A stretch of DNA of 64,000 nucleotides from Hahella sp. CCB-MM4 (GTDB lineage Bacteria > Pseudomonadota > Gammaproteobacteria > Pseudomonadales > Oleiphilaceae), in NCBI RefSeq assembly GCF_002260525.1, contig NZ_MRYI01000140.1:1-64000 (forward strand), written 5' to 3'. Position numbers and translations under genes: made by a program. Within the stretch, counting starts at the first letter, position 1; each line of letters starts with the position of its first letter. Below the pieces are notes generated by a model. That model made no database searches, was not told the DNA's origin, and saw nothing but the letters and a program-made list of their open reading frames with translations. Shown here piece by piece: positions 43,443-53,682 of the stretch.

Positions 43443-43745
43443 TCAAATATTCTTAATTGCTAACATCTCAGAAACATCGGAGACGATCATAATGCCCTCG
43501 TTATCACCATCGACATTGCAGACCGATCTAATCTTCTTCTTTAGCTGCTCCATGTAGTCCTTGGCGAGATACAGCTCAAACATGGCGCTTTCCGTGGTCC
43601 AGTTGGTTGAGTAGAAATTGGGATGATCGCCATATCCCCTGACCTTGACGACCACCATTGCAGCGAGCTCAATCTGCTTTATGGCCTCTTCTAATGCCTG
43701 TTCCTTGTCCAACGGAACCAGCAAGGTGACTCGAATAAAACTCAT
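43443..43745 (-). CDS. PII-like protein associated with CusA
   Basis: 100 residues of ferredoxin-like fold ([40 protein letters not shown]). It overlaps the cusA stop by 4 bp (ATGA). PII-like/DUF3240 proteins are found next to heavy-metal RND pumps and are thought to bind metal or nucleotide and tune the pump. The T-loop Tyr motif of true GlnB is absent. Confidence 0.75.
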   Translation of the reverse strand: MSFIRVTLLVPLDKEQALEEAIKQIELAAMVVVKVRGYGDHPNFYSTNWTTESAMFELYLAKDYMEQLKKKIRSVCNVDGDNEGIMIVSDVSEMLAIKNI

Positions 43746-46700
43746 ATTCCTGACTCCTGTGTTTTCATTTCTTGTTTTTCGCTGCGGGGAATATTCTTGT
43801 TACCTGCCAGGGAAAAGCCTTTTTGAGTACTCAGAGAGAACCTTCTGGAGACGAAGTAGATGGCCGGAATAACCAACAGCGTCAGTATCACGGTACTCAC
43901 CATTCCCCCGATCATCGGCCCGGCGATACGCTGCATCACTTCCGAACCTGTTCCCGTGCCGTACATAATCGGGATCAGGCCAATGACGATCGCACACACT
44001 GTCATCATGATCGGGCGGACACGTAGACCGGCACCTTCCATCACCGCCTGACGCAGATCCGCTTCGGTGACTGCATGCCCTTTATGGGTAGCTTCCGCTT
44101 TGGCCTTTTCGTAGGCTTGATTCAGATACACCAGCATCAGAACACCGATCTCCACAGCGACACCGGCCAGAGCGATAAAGCCGACTCCAGCGGCTACCGA
44201 CATGTTGTAGCCCATCCAGTACATCAACCAGAGTCCACCGATAATGGCAAAAGGCAGCGTCCCCATGATGATCAGCACATCCCCGAAGCGCCTGAAATTC
44301 AGGTAAAGCAGCACAACAATGATGGCAATGGTCAACGGAACCACCAGGGCCAGACGTTCTTTGGCCCGCACCATGTATTCGTACTGTCCGGACCAGGCGA
44401 TGGAGTAGCCCGGTGGCAGCTCAACCTGCTCTGCCACAACTCGTTGCGCTTCCTCTACATAAGAACCCAGATCCCGGCCATCGATGTCCACCAGAGTCCA
44501 ACCGTTTAGGCGCGCGTTTTCGGATTTGATGGCGGGAGGGCCGTCACTGATATAGATCCTGGCCACATCGCTCAAAGCGATTCTCTCACCGGAAGGCGTC
44601 ACAACCGGCAACAGCTTCAGCTGCTCTGCAGAATCACGGTAGTGCTGTGGATAACGAAGATTCACAGGATAGCGTTCCAACCCTTCCACTGTTTCGGCGA
44701 CATTCATACCACCGATAGCGGTGCGGACAATGTCCTGCACATCGGCAATATTCAGCCCAAAACGTGCTGACTGCTCCCGATCAATATCGACTTTCACATA
44801 GCGTCCGCCGGCAACCCTCTCAGAATAAACCGATGCCGTACCCTGCACCTGCGGCAACACGGCCTCCAGGCGTTTCCCGATTTTTTCGATTTCCTGCAGG
44901 CTGGGACCGGCCACTTTAATGCCTACCGGGGTCTTGATCCCGGTGGACAACATGTCGATACGGGTCTTGATCGGCATGACCCAAGCGTTGGTCAGGCCTG
45001 GAAATTTCACCAGTTGATCCAGTTCTTTTCGCAAATCATCCGTGGTGATACCCGGCCGCCATTGTTCTTTGGGTTTTAACTGGATAAAGGTTTCTATCAT
45101 GGTGAGAGGCGCCGGGTCCGTGGCAGTATCCGCCCGTCCGATTTTACCGAACACGGACACCACTTCCGGAACCGTCGCAATCAACTTGTCGGTCTGTTGC
45201 AGGATCTCACGAGCCTTACCAATGGAAATTCCCGCATAGGTGGTAGGCATGTACATCAGATCCCCTTCATCCAGCGGCGGCATGAACTCACTGCCCAGTT
45301 TAGTGGCGGGCCACAGTCCCAAAACCATCACCACGCCTGCAACCAGCAGTATGGTTTTCGGAGTGGTCAGAACGGTTTTAATTACCGGGCGGTATAGAGC
45401 CGTTAAGAAGCGGTTTAAGGGATTCTTGTGTTCGGGCATGACTCTGCCCCGAATGAAATACCCCATCAGGACCGGCACCAGAGTGATCGACAATCCAGCC
45501 GCTGCGGCCATGGCATAGGTCTTTGTGAACGCAAGCGGGGCAAACAACTTGCCTTCCTGTGCCTCCAGGGTGAATACCGGTAAAAAGCTCATGGTGATGA
45601 TCAGCAATGAAAAGAACAGCGGCGGCCCGACCTCACTGGCAGCCTGACCAATCACGTGCCAGCGGTTCTGATCTGTCAGCTCAGTACGTTCCATATGTTT
45701 ATGAACGTTTTCGATCATGACGATCGCGCCGTCCACCATAGCGCCTATGGCGATCGCAATTCCTCCCAGGGACATGATGTTGGCATTCAGCCCTTGCTGA
45801 TACATGACAATGAAAGCGGCGAGAATGCCCAGAGGAAGACTGAATACCACCACCAGTGATGAGCGTATATGAAAGAGGAAAAGCACACAGATAAGGGTCA
45901 CTACCACAAACTCTTCGATCAGCTTTTCGTAGAGATTATGTACTGCCCGCTCGATCAGCGAGGACCGGTCATAGGTCGTTACTATATCAACGGCTTCTGG
46001 CAGCCCTTTCTTCAGCTCATCCAGTTTCTGCTTCACGCCGGCAATGGTTTTTTGGGCATTCTCGCCAAACCGCATGACCACAACGCCACCGACGACTTCG
46101 CCTTCACCGTTAAATTCAGCCACGCCCCGGCGCATTTGTGGTCCCAGACGCACATCGGCCACATCCCGAAGCAAAATGGGAGTGCCGTTTTGATTGAGTC
46201 CCAGAGGAACCTTCTGAAGGTCTTCCATGGACTGAAGATAGCCCGTCACTCGGACCATATATTCGGCTTCCGCCATTTCTATGACCGAAGCGCCGGATTC
46301 CTGATTGGCTCTTTGTATTGCCATACGAATATGGCTCACTGGAATACCGAAGGCACGAAGACGGTTGGGGTCCACGACCACCTGATATTGCCGGACCATG
46401 CCACCGATGGTAGCGACTTCAGACACGCCGGGAACCGTCTGCAGTTCAAATTTCAGGAACCAATCCTGAATGCTGCGTAATTGCGCCAGATCGTGTTGAC
46501 CACTCTTGTCTGTGAGGGCATAGGCATATACCCAGCCGACGCCGGTGGCATCCGGCCCGAGCTGAGCCTTGGCGGAGGCCGGAAGTGTTCCCGCCACCTG
46601 ACTCAAGTACTCCAATACCCGGGATCTGGCCCAATACAGATCCGTACCGTCTTTAAAAATCACATACACATAGGAATCACCAAAAAAGGAATATCCCCTG

Positions 46701-46945
46701 ACAGTGGTGGCACCCGGCACAGATAACATGGCGGTGGTCAGGGGATAGGTCACCTGATCTTCCACCACTTGAGGGGCCTGCCCCGGATAAGAGGTTTTGA
46801 TAATGACCTGAACATCCGACAGGTCAGGTATGGCATCAATGGGAGTATTACGAAGAGTAAAATATCCCCCCCCGAGTAAAATGAATGTCGCCAGAAGCAC
46901 AAAGAAACGATTCAATATCGACCAGCGAATTATCGCAGCTATCAT
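43742..46945 (-). CDS. cusA: CusA-type Cu(I)/Ag(I) RND efflux permease
   Basis: 1067 residues, heavy-metal RND type: [21 protein letters not shown] near residue 34-54, [27 protein letters not shown] in TM4 and a methionine-rich transport path (several Met in the pore region, including ...MRMAIQ and [13 protein letters not shown]). It uses the proton gradient to move Cu(I)/Ag(I) from cytoplasm or periplasm out through CusC. Neighbours CusF, CusB and CusC upstream and the PII-like protein and cupredoxin downstream are in one transcription direction. Confidence 0.93.
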   Translation of the reverse strand: MIAAIIRWSILNRFFVLLATFILLGGGYFTLRNTPIDAIPDLSDVQVIIKTSYPGQAPQVVEDQVTYPLTTAMLSVPGATTVRGYSFFGDSYVYVIFKDGTDLYWARSRVLEYLSQVAGTLPASAKAQLGPDATGVGWVYAYALTDKSGQHDLAQLRSIQDWFLKFELQTVPGVSEVATIGGMVRQYQVVVDPNRLRAFGIPVSHIRMAIQRANQESGASVIEMAEAEYMVRVTGYLQSMEDLQKVPLGLNQNGTPILLRDVADVRLGPQMRRGVAEFNGEGEVVGGVVVMRFGENAQKTIAGVKQKLDELKKGLPEAVDIVTTYDRSSLIERAVHNLYEKLIEEFVVVTLICVLFLFHIRSSLVVVFSLPLGILAAFIVMYQQGLNANIMSLGGIAIAIGAMVDGAIVMIENVHKHMERTELTDQNRWHVIGQAASEVGPPLFFSLLIITMSFLPVFTLEAQEGKLFAPLAFTKTYAMAAAAGLSITLVPVLMGYFIRGRVMPEHKNPLNRFLTALYRPVIKTVLTTPKTILLVAGVVMVLGLWPATKLGSEFMPPLDEGDLMYMPTTYAGISIGKAREILQQTDKLIATVPEVVSVFGKIGRADTATDPAPLTMIETFIQLKPKEQWRPGITTDDLRKELDQLVKFPGLTNAWVMPIKTRIDMLSTGIKTPVGIKVAGPSLQEIEKIGKRLEAVLPQVQGTASVYSERVAGGRYVKVDIDREQSARFGLNIADVQDIVRTAIGGMNVAETVEGLERYPVNLRYPQHYRDSAEQLKLLPVVTPSGERIALSDVARIYISDGPPAIKSENARLNGWTLVDIDGRDLGSYVEEAQRVVAEQVELPPGYSIAWSGQYEYMVRAKERLALVVPLTIAIIVVLLYLNFRRFGDVLIIMGTLPFAIIGGLWLMYWMGYNMSVAAGVGFIALAGVAVEIGVLMLVYLNQAYEKAKAEATHKGHAVTEADLRQAVMEGAGLRVRPIMMTVCAIVIGLIPIMYGTGTGSEVMQRIAGPMIGGMVSTVILTLLVIPAIYFVSRRFSLSTQKGFSLAGNKNIPRSEKQEMKTQESGI

Positions 46946-47054
46946 CGGAATCCCTAACCTGTGGAAATATTAAACATTACTTGCTTGTCTGCAGGAGCAT
47001 GGACCCGGCAGCGACACAGGATGTGCCACCGCCGGGTCCCTCTCCTCAACGGCC

Positions 47055-47468
47055 TTATTCGGCAGTTTTGATCTCTTTGATCAGATAGTTGTTGTCGCCG
47101 TCAACCATCAAAGTAAACATGACCTTCTGACCCAGTTTAAGTGCGGAAAGATCCACACCTTCGTCAGTCTTGAAATTCATTCTCATTTTTGGCCACTTGA
47201 GTTCTTCGATAGGCTCATGACTGATATTCACCATGTGTTTTTCCGCATGGATTTTATTGATCTGCCCCATACCCATGACTTCACGGTGCTCGCTTTTGCC
47301 CATGCCGTTATTCATATGGCTGTCTTTCATCATCTCGCCGTTTTCCATCATGTGTTCACCCTGACCATGGGTGGAATCAGCGTATGCAACGCCGGTTGCC
47401 AACGCGCTTCCCAGAACCAGAGCGACAGAAAAAGGTTTGAACGATTGCATGAACTTGCTCTTCAACAT
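47055..47468 (-). CDS. cusF: CusF-like periplasmic copper chaperone
   Basis: 137 residues from ATG 47468 (AGGAGA site; ATG 47513 is in frame but lacks one). Signal peptide (to about 30), a Met/His-rich spacer (EHMMENGEMMKDSHMNNGMG), and a CusF OB-fold domain with metal ligands H in NISHEPIEELKWPKMRM: the His, Trp and two Met of the Cu(I) site. It delivers Cu(I) to CusB/CusA. It is the third CusF domain in this operon besides the two fused to CusB. Confidence 0.88.
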   Translation of the reverse strand: MLKSKFMQSFKPFSVALVLGSALATGVAYADSTHGQGEHMMENGEMMKDSHMNNGMGKSEHREVMGMGQINKIHAEKHMVNISHEPIEELKWPKMRMNFKTDEGVDLSALKLGQKVMFTLMVDGDNNYLIKEIKTAE

Positions 47469-47600
47469 GTGATTTCTCCTATTAATAACTTTGGTTGCTT
47501 TTTGTACACTCATAACGTTTGATAACTTGCCGTGCTGTGGGCTTGCAGCCTTTTTGTTTTCTAAATTTCCTGGCGGTTATCCACGTTGATGTCGATTCGG

Positions 47601-49397
47601 TTATTGCCGGCTCTCAGGATCAGACAGAACGTAGTCACCGTCCTCTGTTTCCCTGAGTTTGAAGCGGATCTTGTCCCCCGCTTTCAGCTGATTTAAAACA
47701 CTTGAGTCTTTCACCATGAAGGACATGGTCATGGCAGGCCACTGCCACTCGGGAATGGGGTCGTGCCTGACTTCGATCATGTCCATGTCAGGCATCAGGC
47801 CTTTGATCTCACCGGTAGCCATGACGCCTCCGGTGAGCGGGTCGGCAGTCATTGAATTCATGGCCACCTGGGTCATCTCGTTATTCGACATAGCGGCCTG
47901 GCTAACCTCCTGCCCCTTGATTGCCGTAATCAGGTATTCCCAATCGCCTTGCTTGGAGAGCTCAAATTCAATCGATTGACCGGCTTTCAGGCCATCCAGC
48001 GAGACGCCCTGTGCCACATCGAAATCCATCTTCATGGTGGGCCAGCTCCAGGCTTCGATGGGGTCATGGGTAACTGTAATCATTGCCATATCGGCCATGA
48101 CACTCTCAACCTTCCCTGTGGCAATCACTGAATTGCCTTCAGTCGCCGCATTGTCGTCTCCGGCTTCCCGTGCTTCCATACGGGCGATATCCGCGTCGAT
48201 ATTGGACTCGGAGTCAATCAGAAACTGCGCTGAAGTGACCACCTGATCGCCGGCGGACAGCCCTTCCAGTATCTCAACTCTTCCATCGGCTTCCTGGCCG
48301 GGAGAAACCAGCACAGATTTGAAGCTGCCGTCGCCGTTTTCGACGACTACCCGGTCGTAACGAGCCCCTCGGATCAGAGCTTCCCGGGGAATGCTGATTG
48401 CCTGTTCTGCAACCTCGGCATAGATGGTCAAGTCAGCAAACATATTCGGCTTAAGGCTTTGCTCGGGATTATCAAATCGCACCCGGACCCTCAGGGTTCT
48501 GGTTTTGCTGTCCAATACCGGGTATAGATAGTCAACGACGCCTTCCCAGTTCTTTCCGGGAATAGCCGAAGCTTCCATGACCACTCGCTGCCCAGGTTTG
48601 ACCCAGTTTGACTGCCGCTCAAATACCTCGGCAATCACCCAGACGCTGTCCAGCTCTCCGATTGACATGATTTCCGTTGCCGGCTTCACGAACATTCCCT
48701 GACGAACATTCAATTTGCTGACCACACCGTCCGTCTCTGCCACCACTTTGATACGCTGTTCTACCCGGCCCCGCTTCTCCAGCGCATTAATCTGGGCAGA
48801 GGATAATCCCAGAGATTCGAGCCTGGAACGGGAAGCCTGTTTCAGCAGATTGTTTTTGCTGCGAACCGCAGCGAGATATTCTTCCTGGGCATTGACCAGG
48901 GTTGGAGAATAAAGCTCATAGAGTGTCTGCCCACGGCTGACCGGGTCGCCTTCACTGGTGACATTCAATACTTCGATCCAGCCGTCGACACGGCCATGAA
49001 TATGAACCAGCTTGCCTTCATCAAATGCCACATATCCAACCGTCTGAATAGGTAACGAGAGCGAACCTTTCTGCACTTCTGCCGTGCGTACTCCAAGATT
49101 GTTCACCACCACCGGAGAAATCTTGACCGTACCTTCGTCACCGCCCTGACCGTCTTCTTCGTAGACGGGCACCAGGTCCATCCCCATGGGGGACTTACCG
49201 GGCTTATCGCGACGATAATTCGGATCCATAGGAGCCACCCAATAAAGAGGCTCCGTGCTGCCGCCCTCCGCAGAAGAGTCAGACGCAGACATGGAAGATC
49301 CAGCTAAGCTCATGCCCTGCCCGGCGAGATATCCCTGAACCATCACACCACCGCCAAAGGCAGCTGCAACCAATATCAATATACCCAGCGCTTTCAT
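47601..49397 (-). CDS. cusB: CusB-type adaptor fused to two CusF domains
   Basis: 598 residues, against about 400 for E. coli CusB. The N-terminal adaptor part (to about residue 410) has YWVAPMDPNYRRDKPGKSPM, a heavy-metal-binding YHS-like motif, lipoyl halves and the barrel. It is followed by two CusF-like domains (about 420-490 and 525-590), each with the ligand set His, Trp, Met, Met: THDPIEAWSWPTMKMDF and RHDPIPEWQWPAMTMSF. The start overlaps the cusC stop by 4 bp. Fusion of a chaperone to the adaptor would hold Cu(I) next to CusA; doubling it is unusual. Confidence 0.9.
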   Translation of the reverse strand: MKALGILILVAAAFGGGVMVQGYLAGQGMSLAGSSMSASDSSAEGGSTEPLYWVAPMDPNYRRDKPGKSPMGMDLVPVYEEDGQGGDEGTVKISPVVVNNLGVRTAEVQKGSLSLPIQTVGYVAFDEGKLVHIHGRVDGWIEVLNVTSEGDPVSRGQTLYELYSPTLVNAQEEYLAAVRSKNNLLKQASRSRLESLGLSSAQINALEKRGRVEQRIKVVAETDGVVSKLNVRQGMFVKPATEIMSIGELDSVWVIAEVFERQSNWVKPGQRVVMEASAIPGKNWEGVVDYLYPVLDSKTRTLRVRVRFDNPEQSLKPNMFADLTIYAEVAEQAISIPREALIRGARYDRVVVENGDGSFKSVLVSPGQEADGRVEILEGLSAGDQVVTSAQFLIDSESNIDADIARMEAREAGDDNAATEGNSVIATGKVESVMADMAMITVTHDPIEAWSWPTMKMDFDVAQGVSLDGLKAGQSIEFELSKQGDWEYLITAIKGQEVSQAAMSNNEMTQVAMNSMTADPLTGGVMATGEIKGLMPDMDMIEVRHDPIPEWQWPAMTMSFMVKDSSVLNQLKAGDKIRFKLRETEDGDYVLSDPESRQ

Positions 49398-50788
49398 TTG
49401 AGAGGGTCTCCCTGTAGGTCGGTAAAGAGTATGTCGGTTAAGTGTATGCCGGTTAATTCAGGCAGTTGTTCGGGAAAATAAAATTGAAATTCAGAAATCA
49501 GCTGCAGGCGGTCAATCAGGAGTCGCTGATAATCAAGCCGATCTTTTTGTTCGCCAAGATAAGCGCGCATCACCTCACCGAATCCCGAAGCATCTGATTG
49601 ATAGGCGGCCAGTGCGGCTTCAGCCTGCTGGCTGGATTTGCGGATAATCTCTCTGTCGAACAGGTCTAATTGATCGTCGATCTGTTTCAGCCTCGCGATC
49701 AGACCCGCCACTTCTCCGGTCATCTGGGTGATTTGATCATCCACCGCATAAGAGCGGGACTTGTAGCGATAATTGGAGCTCTGTACGCCCTTATCCTGCT
49801 TAACGCTGCTGAAGATCGGCATAGAGACCGTAACAACCGCACTGAAGAAATCGCTTCGATCACTGCCGTTCTGATTTTGCCCGTCCCGGTAGCCGTAACT
49901 CAGCTCCACTCCCCAGGACGGATCGTACTGGGTCTTGGCCAGTTCGACATCAACGCCGGCTTCCTCTACCTGACTCTCCATCGACACGACTATGGGGTGG
50001 GTTTTCAATGCCCTGGCCAGATCTTTCATTGCCGGGTGCGTCGCATTCTGTCGATAAATACTGGTTACGGTTGCCGGCATGGTCAATTGCGGAACCTGAA
50101 GCGGCCAGGTTTCTACTTGCGCCTGTTCCCCCACCCATCGGGCCAACATCGCCCGCTGCTTTTGCTCCGAGGTTTTTGCCTTGATCAGTTTTTCGTCCAA
50201 CCGACTGAGTTCCAGTTCGGCTCTGAGCACATCGGTTTGCTGAATCCGGCCGACGCTGTATAACGAGTGGGTCACTTCCAGCAACTGTCCAAACAACTCC
50301 CGGTCCTGCTCCAACACTGACTGCGCCTGTTGCCAGTACATAACCTCAAGCCAGAGATCCCGCACCATCTTGCTTACCTGCAGATACCGCACCTTGGCAT
50401 TGTCTTGCAGCGCTTCCGCCTGCCATGTCATTTTGCTTTCTGTCAGGGAAAGGCTGTCTCCCTTTGGAAACATCTGGCGGATCCCGACCTTGAGCTGGGT
50501 CATAGGTTCTTGATCAAATTTGAATGAATCCGTGGGCAGGTTCTGAGCGCCCAGAATTAACACTGGGTCCGGCAACTGACTACCCGCAACCGCCTCTGAC
50601 TTCATAGCCTCCGCTGAATGCATCACTTTCTTGATGCCGAAATCTGAAGTAACAGCCAGATGCTGAGCCTGTTCGATAGTGAGTGCGGTATGCCCGATGC
50701 TGCTGAAGGCAAGCAGTAATCCGCCAATAGCGGTGCGATAATGAGTCCTGCCCACGTGCGCGGGCTTACCCGGTTGGTAACGATACAT
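49394..50788 (-). CDS. cusC: CusC/TolC-family outer membrane channel
   Basis: 464 residues with an N-terminal hydrophobic signal, long helical repeats and a typical outer membrane efflux layout (SEAVAGSQLPDPVLILGAQN near 70; ELELSRLDEKLIKAKT). It forms the outer-membrane exit duct for the CusA-CusB pump. Its C-terminal end is encoded by a 15-bp tandem repeat (about 49400-49446, steps of five residues such as LTGIHLTDI), a likely lengthened tail. It overlaps cusB by 4 bp. Confidence 0.88.
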   Translation of the reverse strand: MYRYQPGKPAHVGRTHYRTAIGGLLLAFSSIGHTALTIEQAQHLAVTSDFGIKKVMHSAEAMKSEAVAGSQLPDPVLILGAQNLPTDSFKFDQEPMTQLKVGIRQMFPKGDSLSLTESKMTWQAEALQDNAKVRYLQVSKMVRDLWLEVMYWQQAQSVLEQDRELFGQLLEVTHSLYSVGRIQQTDVLRAELELSRLDEKLIKAKTSEQKQRAMLARWVGEQAQVETWPLQVPQLTMPATVTSIYRQNATHPAMKDLARALKTHPIVVSMESQVEEAGVDVELAKTQYDPSWGVELSYGYRDGQNQNGSDRSDFFSAVVTVSMPIFSSVKQDKGVQSSNYRYKSRSYAVDDQITQMTGEVAGLIARLKQIDDQLDLFDREIIRKSSQQAEAALAAYQSDASGFGEVMRAYLGEQKDRLDYQRLLIDRLQLISEFQFYFPEQLPELTGIHLTDILFTDLQGDPLK

Positions 50789-50916
50789 GTCTGATTAGAT
50801 CCCGGTTAACAGTTGAATAAGTTAAACGCGCGACCACACTGATAGACACAACACTGCGGGGCAAAGGCCCTTTAGCGTGAGGCTATGCAAAGGTCGTTGG
50901 GTAAACCGGTCAGGAT

Positions 50917-51498
50917 CTAATTAAGGAAGGTACAGTTGACGAGATGATGTCGGGGATAGTGATAACCGACAGTGGGGCTTTTCCACCAGCGTGCCGGAGA
51001 TTGACGACGGACCAGAAGCCCGATCAACCAGAAGATAACAAACAGTGCACCAACAGGAACCAGAGAGGCAAATGCAACATTGGTGGATTTGCTCTTTTCA
51101 CCGCAACACTGATTGCCTTGAGCTGACTCGTGAGAGCCATCAGCTCCGTGGGTATAAGAGCCATCAGCTCCATGGATATATAAACCATCAGCTCCACTTT
51201 GCTGATAGCCATCGCCCATCATGCCGTGATTATGATGATTCATCGTCATGTTGACTGAGGCATGATGCATTTTTATGGAGGGCGTGGAACTGTCCATGCT
51301 ATCCGTAAATCTGTCCATACTGGCGTAGCGGCCCATGCTGTCATCAGTCATGGATAGCGGAGACACACCTGAACCCATCAGGTTGGGCTGAGCCGAAACA
51401 CCTGCCGCACACAGAAGCATACTCTGGCACAACAACCAGACAAGCACGATAGGCTTGACCAGGTGTCGGCTAAACTTGTATGCGTTCTGTAACGTCAT
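50917..51498 (-). CDS. Met/His-rich membrane protein at the head of the cus operon
   Basis: 193 residues. Signal or anchor (about 14-38), a His/Met-rich extracytoplasmic part (KMHHASVNMTMNHHNHGMM) with three copies of an eight-residue HGADGxYx unit (24-bp DNA repeat at about 51128-51199), a CC pair (GNQCCGEKS), a transmembrane helix (about 147-167) and a conserved-looking C-terminus HHLVNCTFLN. It probably binds copper at the membrane. It lies 128 bp before cusC and is probably the first gene of the operon. Not assigned to a named family. Confidence 0.7.
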   Translation of the reverse strand: MTLQNAYKFSRHLVKPIVLVWLLCQSMLLCAAGVSAQPNLMGSGVSPLSMTDDSMGRYASMDRFTDSMDSSTPSIKMHHASVNMTMNHHNHGMMGDGYQQSGADGLYIHGADGSYTHGADGSHESAQGNQCCGEKSKSTNVAFASLVPVGALFVIFWLIGLLVRRQSPARWWKSPTVGYHYPRHHLVNCTFLN

Positions 51499-51706
51499 AG
51501 TGTGTCGTGTCGCAAGAAAAATAGAATCTGATGATTTATAGACAATCAGTAAGAATAGTCATAAGTCAAATCATGACCAGCCGAAGTCTTCCAGAACACC
51601 GTATAACGGTCAAGCAAATCAATTGCTCTCTTTCCGTAAATTAATGTTTGTGTAAGGATGCCCCGACTTATCGATACCGGCTCCGACCAAACCGTTGTTC
51701 CAACGT

Positions 51707-52165
51707 CTATAAATCCTCCAATCGGTTTGCTCCCTGGGCCATGATCATTACTTCATGCTCCTCCAGCTCAAGAAGGGAACTCAGGAGTTCTTGTGTTGGG
51801 CCCGTGGGGGCTTTTGCAAGCAGATAGCGGTACAACTCAATCACCTGCCGGTGATATTCCATGACCACTTCCATGATTTGAACGCTGTCGAGTTCATCAA
51901 AAGGTACTTCACAGTGCTCATGTCTTACTACAGGGTGTTTTTCCAAATACTCATAGCACCAGGTATCCAGAGCATTTTTGTTGGAACTTTGTTCATATTC
52001 TTCGACAATTCTCTTCAGGGAAGTCTCATGCTTGGAAAGATAATCCAGTAACAACTTTGCCCGCTCATTGCCACTGTGACCAGCCCCTCTGACCATACAT
52101 TGGGAAAGATCCTGATGAAATCGAGTGGTCCAGTGAAGGACATCTTTTAGGGTTTCGACCTGCAT
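51707..52165 (-). CDS. Four-helix-bundle (ferritin/hemerythrin-like) protein
   Basis: 152 residues from ATG 52165 (AAGGAG site; the longer 52225 start lacks one). All-helical, with acidic and His residues placed every helix (LHWTTRFHQDLSQ; LSKHETSLKRIVEEYE; VVRHEHCEV; MEYHRQVIELYRYL; LEEHEVMIMAQGANRL), resembling ferritin-like or hemerythrin-like bundles. A metal or oxygen role is plausible but not shown. It lies in the copper island on the same strand as its neighbours. Confidence 0.6.
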   Translation of the reverse strand: MQVETLKDVLHWTTRFHQDLSQCMVRGAGHSGNERAKLLLDYLSKHETSLKRIVEEYEQSSNKNALDTWCYEYLEKHPVVRHEHCEVPFDELDSVQIMEVVMEYHRQVIELYRYLLAKAPTGPTQELLSSLLELEEHEVMIMAQGANRLEDL

Positions 52166-52301
52166 TTGGCTCTCCTTTGTATCTGCTTGTTTCTGCTTTG
52201 ACTTGCTATAGTCCCCACTATACACGGGTTTTCGCGTGTTTCGCGGTAACTTGAAATCGCATTGGAATGAATGCTATGAAATATCCAATCCAGTAAAGGG
52301 T

Positions 52302-52829
52302 TTACTGCTTCGGCTTGTGATTGGATCTGTTTTCCTCTTTCAGATGCTCCATCATTTGTTCCATTAGTTGCTGCATCATGTTCATGCGTTGTTCAAGCCT
52401 GCCCATTCGCTCTTCCATGTACATTGCAGGCGAGTCCTGCCTGACTTTATCTTTGTCTTTATACTTATCTCTATCTTTGCCTTTATCTGCATCTCGATCC
52501 CGACCTTTACCTTCTTCCATTCCCTGTCCTCTGCCTTCTCCTTGGCCAGGATCTCCATACATCATGTGAACCCCTTCCTGCATAAATTCCATATGCTTTT
52601 GCATCAGCTCATAGTGCCTTTCAGGGTTATTCTCCTGATGAATTTCACGCATGAGATTCTCCATTTCTTCCATGTGCTCATGCATTTCCTGCATATGCTC
52701 AGGATACATGCCTCCCATCATCCCCATCATTCCGCCCTGCCCTTGCTGGTATCCCTGACCGGACTGATGGGCCAGAGCAGGTGTAGACAAAACCAGTGTA
52801 ACAGCACAAATTCCTATAGACGTTTTCAT
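52302..52829 (-). CDS. Periplasmic Met/His-rich metal-binding protein
   Basis: 175 residues from ATG 52829 (GAGAGA upstream) with signal peptide (KTSIGICAVTLVLSTPALA). The mature protein is extremely rich in Met, His, Glu and Gln (GGMMGMMGGMYPEHMQEMHE; NMMQQLMEQMMEHL), a composition used to bind Cu(I)/Cu(II). A charged DKGKDRDKYKDKDK spacer is encoded by short degenerate repeats (about 52447-52500). Probably sequesters copper in the periplasm. Not assigned to a named family. Confidence 0.75.
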   Translation of the reverse strand: MKTSIGICAVTLVLSTPALAHQSGQGYQQGQGGMMGMMGGMYPEHMQEMHEHMEEMENLMREIHQENNPERHYELMQKHMEFMQEGVHMMYGDPGQGEGRGQGMEEGKGRDRDADKGKDRDKYKDKDKVRQDSPAMYMEERMGRLEQRMNMMQQLMEQMMEHLKEENRSNHKPKQ

Positions 52830-52991
52830 TGTTTCTCTCCCGAAAAAGTCAGTTGGCAAAATCATCTCGCGAATCGCCTTGGAGATACTTCGTTATTGCT
52901 ATACTTGTGGTTCAGCCTACAGTATGTAGCCTGCGGTGTTGGCCGTAACTCAATTCGTATCACATCTACTTCGGTACAAAAAACGTGAATG

Positions 52992-53537
52992 TCACTGATC
53001 GTGCAGGCTTTCCCATTTAAGATAAATTTCATTGCTCCAAAAACTCTGGAAATAGGCAATCACAGCATTTTTTTCAGAATCATTGAGCTGGGTTTGAAAT
53101 GGAGGCATTTTCCCTCCATATGCAGCCCCACCTTCATTAATGGTTTGCAGCAAAGCAGGTAAAGGATGATGCCACGCATGTGCTGAGCCATTTAATGGCG
53201 GTGGTGGATAGCTGCCATCCTCGGTAGGTTTCTTCCAGTTAAAAGTACCTCGGGCTTGAGGTAAATGGCACGAAATACAGTGTTGCTCATAAACGGTCTT
53301 TCCCAATGAGACTTGCTCTGCCGAATACCACCGCTTGTCTGCCTGAGTATCCTGAGGCGGTTTCGTAGAGAGCTCTTCCTGAATGGCCGAAGAGAGATTC
53401 TGGTCTGTAAGGTTTTTCGTACCTTGAGCTCCATTATCAGAGCATGCTGATAGCAGCGCCGCCCACACCAATAAGAGTAGAGGCTTCCGGATAGTCGGCT
53501 GTCTGGTAGCTCCGTATTCAGGCACGTATTTTCTCAC
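52992..53537 (-). CDS. Lipoprotein c-type cytochrome
   Basis: 181 residues. Lipobox LLSAC near residue 32, then a monohaem cytochrome c domain with CISCH (about residue 86) and axial Met in GGKMPPFQ (about 138). It resembles class I cytochromes of copper and terminal oxidase loci. It lies between cusS and the Met/His-rich gene on the same strand, suggesting a role in periplasmic copper oxidation or electron transfer during metal stress; the exact partner is unknown. Confidence 0.8.
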   Translation of the reverse strand: MRKYVPEYGATRQPTIRKPLLLLVWAALLSACSDNGAQGTKNLTDQNLSSAIQEELSTKPPQDTQADKRWYSAEQVSLGKTVYEQHCISCHLPQARGTFNWKKPTEDGSYPPPPLNGSAHAWHHPLPALLQTINEGGAAYGGKMPPFQTQLNDSEKNAVIAYFQSFWSNEIYLKWESLHDQ

Positions 53538-53682
53538 TATTGCTATCTCAAACTACTGCTATCTCAAATTACAGCAACCACAAATCCTTTCAGGCTATTT
53601 CGAATCCGATCAAGACAAATCAAATAACCAGTTGCTGGATGTATACAACTATAGACAGCACTGTCCAACTTTGAATTGAAAT

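Noticed and set aside
45869-46480. 203-codon plus-strand open frame
   Set aside because: Antisense to cusA and without family features.
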